Shown here in pieces: positions 25,756 through 35,464 of a DNA stretch of 64,000 bases. The position numbers and the translations under genes are program-made. Origin of the DNA: an uncultured Verrucomicrobiota bacterium (GTDB taxonomy: Bacteria > Verrucomicrobiota > Verrucomicrobiia > Opitutales > Intestinicryptomonadaceae); contig CASFDK010000044.1 in the NCBI GenBank assembly GCA_949293415.1, positions 124,001 to 188,000 on the forward strand, given 5' to 3'. The first letter of the stretch is position 1, and the number at the start of each line of letters is the position of its first letter. Under the pieces are notes generated by a model. It made no database searches and was not told where the DNA came from. It was given only the letters and a program-made list of their open reading frames with translations.

Positions 25756-27366
25756 ATGAGAATATCTACTATTATGAGGAACATGTCGGTTCTCGCGCTT
25801 TGCGCGGTTTCGGCGTTTGCGTCGGATATCAAGATTCCGAAAAACGGCGCGGAGGACACACAGGGAATTATGGCGAAGTCGTACTGGGAGCAATGGAACG
25901 ACGACGTAAATGCGCGCATCGACCGCGACATCGAAGCCAACCGCAAAGCCGACGCATCGCTAAACGTGGGTAAAATCGCGGCGGGCACAAAAGTGAAAGT
26001 TGCGCAGATTTCGCACGATTTCTATTTCGGCGCGCACATTTTCAATTACGACCAGCTCGGCGACAAAACGCTCAACGCAAAATACAAGTCGCTTTACGGC
26101 ACGCTGTTCAACTCGGCGACGGTCGCCTTCTATTGGGGCAAGTTCGAAATGCAGGACGGGCGCATGCGCACCGCGGGCGAGTATTGGGACACTCAGGATT
26201 TCTGGGCGAATATCGACAATCCCAAGACGCAAATCCACTGGCGTCGCCCGCCGACCGACCCCGTTATCGACTATCTTAAAGACAGGGGTGTTCGCATTCA
26301 CGGACACGCGCTAGTATGGGGCAATAAAACATATCAAATCCCCGTGTGGCTATACGACAAGTGCCTGACGGTCGGCGAACGCGAAAAGTTCGCAAAACTC
26401 ATCAAATCGCCGATGAAAGACGGAGTGAGAGTCGTCCGCGAGCAGTACACTTCGCTCTACAACAAAATGTCGGTCGCCGAGCTTGACGCATACATTCCCG
26501 AGTTCGGCAAAAATCTAAAGCGGCAGTTCGCGCGCCGCATAACTCGCCTTGCCGAATATTACGGCGACAAAATCGAAAGCTGGGACGTCGTCAACGAGAG
26601 CCTTGAAGACTTCGCCGACGGACATATGAACGTTGGCGGAATTTTCTCGAAGGGTGTCCGCTACGGGTTTTTGCCCGCCGATTACGCCTACGACGGCTTC
26701 CAAACTGCCCAAAAGGCATTTCCGCCGAACGTAAAGCTCAACATCAACGAAAATCCCTACGGGCCCTTCCGTCTCGAAAAATACGACACGCAAATTGCCG
26801 ATCTCATTTCGCGCGGCTGTAAAATCGACGTTGTAGGATGGCAAATGCACCTCTTCAAGCCCGAGGTCGTACAGCTTATCGCCGACGGCAAACCCACGGA
26901 CAATAAACACTACCAGCTCGACATGCTGAAAATTTCGCCCAAGCATATGTGGGAGGCTTTCGAAATGGTCGAACGCGCAAACCGCCCGATTCATATGAGC
27001 GAAATTACAATCAGCGCGCCCGACAATACCGAACGCGGAAAAATGATACAGGCTATCATTACGCGAAATCTCTACAGAATGTGGTTCAGCCGCAAGTCGG
27101 TTGTCGGCGTAACGTGGTGGAACGTTGTCGACGACTGCGGAGCCCCCGGAGAACCCGCAATTTCGGGGCTTTTCACCCGCGAGATGAACCCCAAGCCCGC
27201 CTACTACGCGCTGTCGGAGCTTGTGGAAAAGGAGTGGAAGACCAATCTTGAACTCGAACCCAACGCAAACGGCGAGATAAAATTCAGGGGCTTCAAGGGC
27301 AAATACCGCGTATCTTGGACAACCGAAAAGGGCGCGGAAAAATTCGCCTATATTACCGTAAAGTAG
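25756..27366 (+). CDS. Secreted GH10 endo-beta-1,4-xylanase
   Basis: The 536-residue enzyme has a signal peptide (MSVLALCAVSAFA after a short basic lead). The GH10 barrel spans about residues 170-480: RIHGHALVWGNKTYQIPVWL, the acid/base Glu in WDVVNESLEDF, NINENPYGPF, and the nucleophile Glu in IHMSEITISAPD. An N-terminal region (residues 25-170) with a carbohydrate-binding-like beta pattern and a short C-terminal beta domain (GEIKFRGFKGKYRVSW) flank it. It should cleave xylan. It pairs with the ThuA-like gene and ends in a strong hairpin. Confidence 0.93.
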   Translation: MRISTIMRNMSVLALCAVSAFASDIKIPKNGAEDTQGIMAKSYWEQWNDDVNARIDRDIEANRKADASLNVGKIAAGTKVKVAQISHDFYFGAHIFNYDQLGDKTLNAKYKSLYGTLFNSATVAFYWGKFEMQDGRMRTAGEYWDTQDFWANIDNPKTQIHWRRPPTDPVIDYLKDRGVRIHGHALVWGNKTYQIPVWLYDKCLTVGEREKFAKLIKSPMKDGVRVVREQYTSLYNKMSVAELDAYIPEFGKNLKRQFARRITRLAEYYGDKIESWDVVNESLEDFADGHMNVGGIFSKGVRYGFLPADYAYDGFQTAQKAFPPNVKLNINENPYGPFRLEKYDTQIADLISRGCKIDVVGWQMHLFKPEVVQLIADGKPTDNKHYQLDMLKISPKHMWEAFEMVERANRPIHMSEITISAPDNTERGKMIQAIITRNLYRMWFSRKSVVGVTWWNVVDDCGAPGEPAISGLFTREMNPKPAYYALSELVEKEWKTNLELEPNANGEIKFRGFKGKYRVSWTTEKGAEKFAYITVK

Positions 27367-27400
27367 AACGCTAAAAGACGAACGGCAACATTTCGCCTCC

Positions 27401-27443
27401 GCGCCCGCGATTCCGTGCCACAGATCGCGGGCGCGATTGTTTT
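27401..27443 (+). terminator. Rho-independent terminator after the xylanase gene
   Basis: GCGCCCGCGAT (27401-27411) pairs perfectly with ATCGCGGGCGC (27424-27434), followed by a short T-rich stretch. Confidence 0.75.
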
Positions 27444-27511
27444 CGGCAGACCCGCCCGACATCCAATCTAAACGCCGATAAACGCCCCCACTGCCCCGAC
27501 GGCATACGGCA

Positions 27512-27541
27512 CAAAAAAGGCGCAAGCATTGTTGCGCCGTT
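27512..27541 (-). terminator. Terminator of the gltBD-regulator operon
   Basis: On the minus strand GGCGCAA (27532-27538) pairs with TTGCGCC (27519-27525) followed by TTTTTTG, 23 bp after the regulator stop. Confidence 0.8.
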
Positions 27542-27563
27542 CAAGAATCGACATACACGCGAC

Positions 27564-29090
27564 CTATTTGTATAATTCGGGGTTTATTCCGAGTTTCTTT
27601 ATTTTATAGAGAATTATTCTTTGGGTTGCGCCGAGATGTTTTGCGGCGGCGGAGGCGTTGCCCTTTTTCAGTTTCAACGCCTCGACGATAAGTTCCTTTT
27701 CGAAGCTCGACACAAGCGATTCGTAGTCGCCGCCCGTTGCCGTCGGCGCGAGCGATGTCTCGGTAATTTCCGCGGTCTGCAGCGACGGCGGCAGATTGTA
27801 GCCGCTTATCACGTTGTCGGAGGTATTGAGCACGGCGTATTCTATGCAATTCTCGAGTTCGCGCACATTCCCCGGCCAATAGTACGATGTCATCATATTT
27901 ATTGCGGGAGTCGAAATGCGCACAATCTGTTTCGAGTGGATTGCAGTGTATTTGCGCAGAAAATATTCGGCGAGCAGAACGATGTCGCTCTTTCGATTGC
28001 GTAGGGCGGGCATATAAATCGGGAAGACGTTCAGGCGGTAGTACAAGTCTTCGCGGAAAGAGCCCGAATGAATCATCTCTTCGAGATTGCGGCTCGTCGC
28101 CGCGATTATTCGCACGTCAACCTTGCGCTCCTCGTTTCCGCCTACGCGGTAGAAGGTGTGTTCCTGAATGAAACGCAGAAGTTTCAGTTGCATCGGCAGG
28201 GAAAGGTCTCCGATTTCGTCGAGAAAGAGCGTGCCCTTGTCGGCGAGTTCCGCCAGACCGATTTTACGGTTGACAGCTCCGGTAAAAGAGCCTTTTTCGT
28301 GTCCGAACAGTTCGCTTTCAATAAGTCCCTCGGGAAGCGCGGCGCAGTTTACCACGATGAACGGATTGTCCCTGCGCAGCGAGTTGCGCTGGATTGCCTT
28401 CGCCACAAGCTCCTTGCCCGTGCCCGATTCGCCGCGAATGAGAACGGTTGCGTTCGATGCGGCGACCTTCGAAATCATCATGTAGACCTTTTTCATATTG
28501 CTGCTGTTGCCGATGATTTCGGTCGGGCGCAGCTTGTTCTCGAGCTCGAGCTTGAGGGCGCGGCTTTCGCTCAAAAGTTTTTCCTTTTCCTCGTGCTCCG
28601 AATATGCGGCGAATATTGCGTCCGCCATAATGTTTGCGATGGTCTCGAGCAGGTGGTAGTCCGCCTTGAGGTCGGTGTCTTTTTCGACTTTTCTGTCTAT
28701 GCTCAGCGTTCCGATAACGTCGTCTTTATAGACAATCGGCACGCAGATAAACGCCACGTTTTTTTCGCCGTCGCGCGCACGGGTACGGTTGAGAAAGCCC
28801 TTTTCCTTGGAGATGTCGGGGATGATTTTGCCCCGCCCCGTCGCGGCGACCTGCCCGGTGATTCCCTCGCCTACGCGGTAAAGCCCCCTGTCGATTTCGG
28901 CGCGACTCAAGCTTTCGGAAGCTTCAATTATCAGAACATCGCCCTCGCGCAGAGTCAGAGTTCCGCGCAACAAGCCCATTTCGAGGTGGAGAATTTTCAG
29001 CACCTCTTTGAGCATATCCGGTACACTTGAACGCAATGCAACGAGGTGGCTTATTTTATTTAAAACCGCTATTTCGACGTGTAGACTCAT
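27564..29090 (-). CDS. NifA-like sigma-54-dependent activator (GAF-AAA+-Fis)
   Basis: The 508-residue enhancer-binding protein has an N-terminal GAF sensor (about 20-165, [14 protein letters not shown]), a central AAA+ domain with Walker A GESGTGKE (220-227), the sigma-54 contact loop as GSFTGA (267-272, usually GAFTGA), Walker [12 protein letters not shown], sensor [13 protein letters not shown] and [10 protein letters not shown], and a C-terminal Fis-type helix-turn-helix ([20 protein letters not shown]). This is NifA/FhlA architecture. No nif genes occur here. It is third in the operon gltB-gltD-regulator, 27 bp after gltD, and both the operon and divergent glutamine synthetase have sigma-54 promoters, so it probably controls ammonia assimilation, sensing 2-oxoglutarate or similar (inference). 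Confidence 0.93.
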   Translation of the reverse strand: MSLHVEIAVLNKISHLVALRSSVPDMLKEVLKILHLEMGLLRGTLTLREGDVLIIEASESLSRAEIDRGLYRVGEGITGQVAATGRGKIIPDISKEKGFLNRTRARDGEKNVAFICVPIVYKDDVIGTLSIDRKVEKDTDLKADYHLLETIANIMADAIFAAYSEHEEKEKLLSESRALKLELENKLRPTEIIGNSSNMKKVYMMISKVAASNATVLIRGESGTGKELVAKAIQRNSLRRDNPFIVVNCAALPEGLIESELFGHEKGSFTGAVNRKIGLAELADKGTLFLDEIGDLSLPMQLKLLRFIQEHTFYRVGGNEERKVDVRIIAATSRNLEEMIHSGSFREDLYYRLNVFPIYMPALRNRKSDIVLLAEYFLRKYTAIHSKQIVRISTPAINMMTSYYWPGNVRELENCIEYAVLNTSDNVISGYNLPPSLQTAEITETSLAPTATGGDYESLVSSFEKELIVEALKLKKGNASAAAKHLGATQRIILYKIKKLGINPELYK

Positions 29091-29117
29091 TGGAGTAGTT
29101 GTGGAATATTCGAACGA

Positions 29118-30545
29118 CTACTTTATGAGATTTCTCAAATAGGAGTCAACACCGGATGCCGAATTTTTGCCCGAGCAAATCGCCTTTACGACAAGCGAAG
29201 GTCCGGTTATAGAGTCGCCCGCGGCGAAAACGCCCTCGATGTTTGTGGAGAAGTCGGGGGCGACGTTTATCATCGAGCGCGGCGTAAGCATAATGCCGAG
29301 ACTGTCGACAATTCCGTGCTGTTCGACACCCGTAAAGCCCATACTCAGAAGAATCAAATCGGCTTCGATTTTGAATTTGGAATTAGGGCGTTCGGTGAAC
29401 GATTTAGGGCGTCCGTCTGCGTCGAACTGCCAGTCGCAGGCGACCAGCGAAGCCGACTTCGCCGCGCCAGACTTTCCGTGGATTTCCTTGACGTTTACCG
29501 CCCACATACGTTTGCCGCCCTCGAGGTGGCTGCTCGACGTGCGCAGCTTGTAGGGCCATTCGGGCCACGGTGTGGAACTGTGGCGTTCCTTCGGCGGTTC
29601 GGGCATAATTTCGACCTGCGTAACCGACTTCGCGCCCTGACGGAACGCCGTTCCCATGCAGTCGCTGCCAGTGTCGCCGCCGCCGATTATCAGGACGTTT
29701 TTTCCTTTTGCGGAAATTGTCGGTGCGCGCAGCTCGCCCGAGTTTGCGCGGTTCTGCGATGTCAAAAATTCGAGCGCGAAGTGCACGCCGTCGAGATTCC
29801 GACCCGCGACGTTTTCGCCGAGTCCGCGCGGAATCTGCGTACCGAGGCAAAGACAGATTGCGTCGAATTTTCTGCGCAGGTATTCGGCGGAAATGTCCAC
29901 GCCTATTTCAATCCCGCCCTCGAAAAGGATTCCAGAGCTCGAAAGGATGTCGATGCGCCGTTCGACGACGCTTTTTGCAAGCTTGAAATCGGGAATGCCG
30001 TATCGAAGGAGTCCGCCGAAATTGTTGTTTTTTTCGAAAACCACAACCTCGTGCCCGCACTTGTTGAGCGCGTCAGCCGCCGCAAGTCCGGAGGGTCCGG
30101 AGCCGATGACCGCAACGCGCATGCCCGTGTGGCGGTAGGGTTTGTAGGGTTCGACATAGCCCTTGCGAAAGGCGTTTTCGATAATCGCGTATTCTATTTG
30201 CCGAATCGCCACGGGCGACGACGGCACCCCCGCGCAGCACGCCGCCTCGCAGAGGGCGGGGCAGACGCGCGAAGTGAATTCGGGGAACGGAGATGTTTCC
30301 GAAAGAACGTAGTAGGCGTCGCGCAGGCGGTTTTCGTTGACCGCCTTGTTGAATTCCTGAATGGAGTTCCCGAGCGGGCATCCCGCTCCGTGGCAGAACG
30401 GAATTCCGCAACCCATGCAGCGTTTCGACTGGCGTTCGACAATTTCCTCGAGGGACGGATGAACCTCGACCTCGTTGAAATCGCCCAACCTGTCGTCTCT
30501 GTAGCCCCAATCGGGGCGCGGAATATTCAGGAAATCGGATGACAT
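29118..30545 (-). CDS. gltD: Glutamate synthase (NADPH) small subunit
   Basis: The 475-residue flavoprotein supplies electrons to the large GOGAT subunit. The N-terminal cluster cysteines are in CMGCGIPFCHGAGCP and RVCPALCEAACCAG. Two nucleotide-binding folds follow: FAD (VAVIGSGPSGLAAADAL) and NADPH (KNVLIIGGGDTGSDCMG), then GVFAAGDSITGPSLVVKAI near the C-terminus. Size and motifs match the bacterial beta subunit. It starts 3 bp after gltB. Confidence 0.96.
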   Translation of the reverse strand: MSSDFLNIPRPDWGYRDDRLGDFNEVEVHPSLEEIVERQSKRCMGCGIPFCHGAGCPLGNSIQEFNKAVNENRLRDAYYVLSETSPFPEFTSRVCPALCEAACCAGVPSSPVAIRQIEYAIIENAFRKGYVEPYKPYRHTGMRVAVIGSGPSGLAAADALNKCGHEVVVFEKNNNFGGLLRYGIPDFKLAKSVVERRIDILSSSGILFEGGIEIGVDISAEYLRRKFDAICLCLGTQIPRGLGENVAGRNLDGVHFALEFLTSQNRANSGELRAPTISAKGKNVLIIGGGDTGSDCMGTAFRQGAKSVTQVEIMPEPPKERHSSTPWPEWPYKLRTSSSHLEGGKRMWAVNVKEIHGKSGAAKSASLVACDWQFDADGRPKSFTERPNSKFKIEADLILLSMGFTGVEQHGIVDSLGIMLTPRSMINVAPDFSTNIEGVFAAGDSITGPSLVVKAICSGKNSASGVDSYLRNLIK

Positions 30546-30548
30546 AAC

Positions 30549-33500
30549 CTAAACGTGCTTGATTGTTTCTTTTACTTCGTCGCCGCCGACGAGCTTTCCG
30601 AGAACTTTTCTGTATTCAATCGGGAAGACCTTTACGAATTTCGGCAGCTCGTTTTCCCAGTTGTCGAGAATCGCCTTTGCGCGCTTCGAACCCGTGGAGA
30701 TTTGGAAGTCTTCGACAAGCGCGCGCAATTCGTGGTCGTCCGCCGAATCTTCTACAACGCTTTCCAAGTCGACCGACTGCAGGTTGCAGCGCATATCGAA
30801 ATTGCCGAGTTCGTCGTAGACGTACGCGAAGCCGCCCGTCATACCCGCCGCGAAGTTGAAGCCCGTCGGACCGAGACATACCACGCGCCCGCCGGTCATA
30901 TACTCGCAGCAGTGGTCGCCCACGCCCTCGACTACGAAAGTCGCGCCGCTGTTTCTGATTGCGAAACGCTCTCCCGCCTTGCCGTTGACGAACACCTTGC
31001 CGCTCGTCGCGCCGTAGCCGATAACGTTGCCGGCTATGACGTTCGAAGAGCTGTCGAGCTTCGAATCCTTCGGCAGACGCACGACGATTGTGCCGCCCGA
31101 AAGGCTCTTGCCCATATAGTCGTTGGCTTCGCCCTCGAGGACGAATGTCGCGCCCGATGCGAGGAACGCGCCGAAGCTCTGTCCCGCAACACCCGAGAAG
31201 TTTATCTTGATTGTGTCGGCGGGAAGTCCGACGTGTCCGTACTTGCGGGCGATGTGGTTTGCTAGCATCGCGCCGACGCTTCGGTCGGAATTCCTTATCG
31301 GCATCGAGATTTCGATCGGCTCGCCGCTTTGGATGTTGGCTTCGACCTGCGCGAGAATCTTCTTGTCGTAGGCGTCCTTGAGCTCGCGCGGGGCTAGACC
31401 CGCGCTGCGGCGCGGAAGGGAGTCGTCTCCGACCCGTTCGAAAATCTTCGAGAAGTCCAGATTCTTCGACTTCCAGAATTCGATTGCCTCGTTGGTTTCG
31501 AGAAGGTCGCTTCTGCCGACCGCCTCGTCTATCGAGCGCAGACCGAGCGAAGCGAGAATTTCGCGGACTTCGTTTGCGATGAACCGCAGGAAGTTCTCGA
31601 TATGTTCGGGCTTTCCCTTGAAGCACTTTCTGAGCTTCGGGTCTTGCGTTGCAACGCCGACGGGGCATGAATTGTCGTGGCACTTGCGCATCATCACGCA
31701 GCCGAGCGTTACGAGGATTGCGGTCGCGAAACCGAATTCCTCCGCGCCGAGCAACGCGCCGATTACAACGTCGCGCCCAGTCTTCATCTGCCCGTCGACC
31801 TGTACGCGAATCTTGTCGCGCAGACCGTTGAGACGCAGTGTCTGCTGCGCTTCGGCAATGCCCAGTTCCCACGGCAAGCCCGCATACTTGATACTCGTAA
31901 GGGGCGACGCGCCCGTGCCGCCGTCGTGTCCGCTGATGAGAACGACGTCCGCCTTCGCCTTTGCAACGCCCGCGGCGACAGTGCCCACGCCGACTTCCGA
32001 AACGAGCTTTACCGATACTCTTGCCTGCTCGTTTGCGTTGCGCAGGTCGTAGATGAGCTGCGCCAAGTCTTCGATTGAGTAGATGTCGTGGTGCGGCGGC
32101 GGCGAGATGAGCGTTACGCCTGCGGTTGCGTGGCGGACACGCGCGATAATCTCGTTGACCTTGTAGCCGGGGAGCTGACCGCCCTCGCCGGGCTTTGCGC
32201 CCTGAGCAACCTTGATTTGCAGTTCCTTTGCGTTTGCCAGATATTCAGCGGTTACGCCGAAACGTCCGCTTGCAACCTGCTTGATTGCGCTGGAAATGTC
32301 GCCCTCCCTGCCGATTTTCGCATAGCGCGCGGGGTCTTCGCCGCCCTCGCCGCAGTTGCTCATACCGCCGAGCTTGTTCATCGCAAGCGCGATTGTCTCG
32401 TGCGCTTCGGGGCTGATTGAGCCGAAGCTCATCGCGCCGGTTACGAAGCGGTGTATGATTGATTCTACTGGTTCCACCTCGTCGAGCGGAATCGCCTTTG
32501 CGGGCTTGAACTTGAACAATCCGCGAAGCGTGCACAAGTGGTGCGCCTGATTGTTGATGAACTCGGCGTACTGGCGGTACTTCGACTCGTCGCCCTCGCG
32601 GACAGCCCGCTGAAGCAGCGTGATTGTCTGCGGAGTCCAGAGGTGGTGTTCGCCGTCCTTCTTGAACTTGTACTTGCCCGAGTTTTCGAGAACGTTTTCG
32701 AAGTTCGGCTTCGGATAGTGTGCGTTGTGGTAGCGAGCCAAAGACTCGCTTGCGATTTCCGTAAGACCTATGCCGCCGATGCGCGAAGCCGTGGGCGCAA
32801 AATACTTGTCCACAAGCCCGCGTCCCAAGCCGACGGCTTCGAAGACCTGCGCCTGACGGTAGCTGCGAAGTGTCGAAATACCCATCTTCGACATGACCTT
32901 GAGGATGCCCTTGCAGATTGCCTTGATGTAGTTTTCAACCGCGCCCGCCGCGTCTATACCCTTGATGCGCCCGTCTTCGACCATATTGGCGATGCTTTCG
33001 ATGGCAAGGTACGGATTGATTGCCGTTGCGCCGTACCCCAAGAGCAGGCAGAAGTGCGCAATCTCTCGCGCCTCGCCGGTTTCGGCGACGATACCCGCGC
33101 TCGTGCGCATATTTTTTTCGACTAAATGCCTGTTGACTGCGGCTACGGCAAGAAGCATCGGAATCGGCGCGTGCCCGTAGGAGAGATTCTTGTCGCTGAG
33201 TATGATTACGCTCTTGCCGTCGCGGACAGCCTGTTCGGCTTCGGAGCAAATGCGGTCGAGAGCCATTTCAAGACCGTGTGCGCCGCCCGCCGCCGAAAAT
33301 TCGGCGAGAATCCTGCGCGCTTGGAAGTTCTCCACCTTCGAAGTGCAGAGGCAGTTTACGTCGCGGTTTGCGAGAATCGGGTGCGGAAGCTTCAAGAGGT
33401 GCGCGTGCGAGGGAAGCTCGACAAGCGTGTTGCCCTGATTGCCGATGTAGGTCATAAGACTCATCACGAGCCTTTCGCGAATCGGGTCGATAGGCGGATT

Positions 33501-35078
33501 TGTTACCTGCGCAAAGAGCTGTTTGAAGTAGTCGTAGAGCAGCTGCGGCTTGTCGGACAAAACCGCGAGCGCGGCGTCGTTGCCCATCGAGCCTGTCGGC
33601 TCCTGACCGTTTTCCGCCATCGGGCGCAAAATCAAATCCATATCCTCGGACGAATAGCCGAAGAGCTTCTGTCGCTGCAGAAGGTTTTCGCCGACAATCG
33701 GGTCGGGCACGGATTCGAAAATGCCGCTGAGCGTAATGCGGTTGTCGTCAACCCATCTGCGGTAGGGCTTTGCGCGCGCGACGAGCGTCTTGATTTCCTT
33801 GTCGAATAGAATCCTGTGCTTTTCGAGGTCGAGGTAAATCATCTCGCCCGCGCCGAGCTTGCCGCGGCGCAAAACGCGCTCTTCGGGGATGTCGAGCACG
33901 CCCGTTTCCGATGCCAGAACAAACAAGCCGTCGGAACAGATTGTGTAGCGCGCGGGGCGCAAACCGTTGCGGTCGAGCAGTGCGCCCGCCCTCGTTCCGT
34001 CCGTGAACGCCAACGCCGCGGGACCGTCCCACGGTTCGGACACACCCGAATTGTATTCAAAGAATCCCGCGATGTCCTTGCTGACGTAGAAATTCTTGCC
34101 CCACGCCTGCGGAACGAGCATGAGCATTGTGTGCGCCAAAGTCCTGCCCGCCGACGCATAGAGTTCTACGGCGTTGTCGAGACAGGCGGAGTCACTCTGG
34201 TTCTCGCGGATTACGGGAATGACCTTCGAGATGTTCTCGCCGAACAGCGGCGATTCGAAGTGCGTTTCGCGCGAACGCATCTGGTTGAGGTTGCCGCGCA
34301 GCGTGTTGATTTCGCCGTTGTGCGCCAAATATCTGAACGGCTGGGCGAGCTGCCAAGTCGGGAAAGTGTTGGTGCTATAACGTTGGTGGACGAGCGCGAG
34401 CGCGCTCTTGTACGACTTGTCGAAGAGGTCGGGAAAGAACGCCTTAAGCTGCGGCGCGTTCAGCAAGCCCTTGTATACAATTGTGCGACACGAAAGCGTG
34501 CAAATGTAGAACGAATCGCCCGCCGCGGGAACTTTCGCGTCGACACCCTTTTCGATTACGCGGCGCAAAACGTAAAGGGCGCGTTCGAAATCGGCTTCGC
34601 TTCTGCCGTTGCGTCCGGATACGAAAACCTGTTCGATGCGCGGGCAGGTTGCGAGCGCAACACCGCCGATTGCCGATTCGTCGACGGGAACTTTTCTCCA
34701 AGTTATTACCGACATTCCCTCGTCGGAGATTGCCGCTTCGCAAACCGCCCTGCACTTCTCGGCAAGCTCGGCGTCGCGGGGCAGGAAAATCATACCCACG
34801 GCATAGTCGCCCGCAGGCGGAAGCGCGGGAACTTTGTTTCTGAAAAACTCGTCGGGGATTTGCGTCATAATACCCGCGCCGTCGCCCGTTTGCGAATCGC
34901 CGCCGACCGCACCCCTGTGCATAAGGCGTTCCAAAATCTGCACGCCGTCTTCGACTATCGAATGCTTTTTAACGCCGTTGATGTCGGCGACCATTCCGAC
35001 GCCGCAGGCGTCGTGTTCGTTTGCGGAATTATACAGCCCTTGAGGCTGCGGATAGTAACTGTTTTGTTCTTGTTGCAT
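30549..35078 (-). CDS. gltB: Glutamate synthase large subunit
   Basis: The 1509-residue enzyme makes two glutamates from glutamine and 2-oxoglutarate. The Ntn glutaminase domain starts at Cys25 (EHDACGVGMV), which becomes the nucleophile after removal of a 24-residue propeptide. The central region, FMN-barrel synthase domain (GAMSFGSISPEAHETIALAM, GEGGEDPARY), the 3Fe-4S cysteines (CVMMRKCHDNSCPVGVATQD) and the C-terminal beta-helix domain (GERFAIRNSGATFVVEG) are in order. The frame stays open to 35114, but that codon lies inside the sigma-54 promoter, so ATG at 35078 is the start. Confidence 0.97.
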   Translation of the reverse strand: MQQEQNSYYPQPQGLYNSANEHDACGVGMVADINGVKKHSIVEDGVQILERLMHRGAVGGDSQTGDGAGIMTQIPDEFFRNKVPALPPAGDYAVGMIFLPRDAELAEKCRAVCEAAISDEGMSVITWRKVPVDESAIGGVALATCPRIEQVFVSGRNGRSEADFERALYVLRRVIEKGVDAKVPAAGDSFYICTLSCRTIVYKGLLNAPQLKAFFPDLFDKSYKSALALVHQRYSTNTFPTWQLAQPFRYLAHNGEINTLRGNLNQMRSRETHFESPLFGENISKVIPVIRENQSDSACLDNAVELYASAGRTLAHTMLMLVPQAWGKNFYVSKDIAGFFEYNSGVSEPWDGPAALAFTDGTRAGALLDRNGLRPARYTICSDGLFVLASETGVLDIPEERVLRRGKLGAGEMIYLDLEKHRILFDKEIKTLVARAKPYRRWVDDNRITLSGIFESVPDPIVGENLLQRQKLFGYSSEDMDLILRPMAENGQEPTGSMGNDAALAVLSDKPQLLYDYFKQLFAQVTNPPIDPIRERLVMSLMTYIGNQGNTLVELPSHAHLLKLPHPILANRDVNCLCTSKVENFQARRILAEFSAAGGAHGLEMALDRICSEAEQAVRDGKSVIILSDKNLSYGHAPIPMLLAVAAVNRHLVEKNMRTSAGIVAETGEAREIAHFCLLLGYGATAINPYLAIESIANMVEDGRIKGIDAAGAVENYIKAICKGILKVMSKMGISTLRSYRQAQVFEAVGLGRGLVDKYFAPTASRIGGIGLTEIASESLARYHNAHYPKPNFENVLENSGKYKFKKDGEHHLWTPQTITLLQRAVREGDESKYRQYAEFINNQAHHLCTLRGLFKFKPAKAIPLDEVEPVESIIHRFVTGAMSFGSISPEAHETIALAMNKLGGMSNCGEGGEDPARYAKIGREGDISSAIKQVASGRFGVTAEYLANAKELQIKVAQGAKPGEGGQLPGYKVNEIIARVRHATAGVTLISPPPHHDIYSIEDLAQLIYDLRNANEQARVSVKLVSEVGVGTVAAGVAKAKADVVLISGHDGGTGASPLTSIKYAGLPWELGIAEAQQTLRLNGLRDKIRVQVDGQMKTGRDVVIGALLGAEEFGFATAILVTLGCVMMRKCHDNSCPVGVATQDPKLRKCFKGKPEHIENFLRFIANEVREILASLGLRSIDEAVGRSDLLETNEAIEFWKSKNLDFSKIFERVGDDSLPRRSAGLAPRELKDAYDKKILAQVEANIQSGEPIEISMPIRNSDRSVGAMLANHIARKYGHVGLPADTIKINFSGVAGQSFGAFLASGATFVLEGEANDYMGKSLSGGTIVVRLPKDSKLDSSSNVIAGNVIGYGATSGKVFVNGKAGERFAIRNSGATFVVEGVGDHCCEYMTGGRVVCLGPTGFNFAAGMTGGFAYVYDELGNFDMRCNLQSVDLESVVEDSADDHELRALVEDFQISTGSKRAKAILDNWENELPKFVKVFPIEYRKVLGKLVGGDEVKETIKHV

Positions 35079-35107
35079 ATTTGTTTTGGCAATTACAGCA
35101 TACACAT

Positions 35108-35123
35108 AGCACATTCCGTGCCA
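35108..35123 (-). promoter_or_regulatory. gltB: Sigma-54 promoter of gltB-gltD-regulator
   Basis: On the minus strand TGGCACG-GAAT-GTGCT has a perfect -24 element and exact spacing between the GG and GC dinucleotides; only the first base of the -12 TTGCW differs. It would start transcription near 35097, about 20 nt before ATG at 35078. Confidence 0.85.
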
Positions 35124-35264
35124 ATTTTGTCGCGTTTTTTACAACAGTTTGATTTTCAATAAAAACCGCCCAAAACACGTAATTATTACAATTTTGAAGC
35201 ACAATACCAAAATCCGATTACGACAATTTTGTAGCACACCCCGAAAATGTCATTACAAAATTGT
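35121..35264. promoter_or_regulatory. Repeated ACAAwwTTGT sites, candidate activator-binding (enhancer) elements
   Basis: ACAATTTTGA at 35188-35197 and ACAATTTTGT at 35223-35232 are both followed by AGCACA; ACAAAATTGT lies at 35255-35264 in the opposite orientation, and a degenerate CCAATTTTGT at 35121-35130. The three good sites are spaced 35 and 32 bp centre to centre, about 70-150 bp from one sigma-54 promoter and 145-220 bp from the other, typical enhancer distances. Confidence 0.55.
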
Positions 35265-35406
35265 CGCAACATATTTGTCGATAAAGCCGCAAATGACGGT
35301 TTTGAAAATTGACTTTTACGCGCAAAGCGACATTCTCGCCCCCTATATATAATATACATCGCATTTCGGGAATGAAAACGGCTCGGATACATCAAAAGCA
35401 AAAAAC

Positions 35407-35422
35407 TGGCACGCCATCTGCT
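35407..35422 (+). promoter_or_regulatory. glnN: Sigma-54 promoter of glutamine synthetase
   Basis: TGGCACG-CCAT-CTGCT matches the -24/-12 consensus with exact spacing (GG at 35408-35409, GC at 35420-35421). The expected transcription start is near 35433, 32 nt before the ATG. Confidence 0.88.
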
Positions 35423-35464
35423 TAAGATAAATCGCAGTTAAATTTCAACAAACAAAGGAAACTG

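Noticed and set aside
35079-35114. A 12-residue longer N-terminus for gltB
   Set aside because: The upstream codon at 35114 lies inside the sigma-54 promoter, so it would not be in the mRNA; the 24-residue propeptide from 35078 is also normal.
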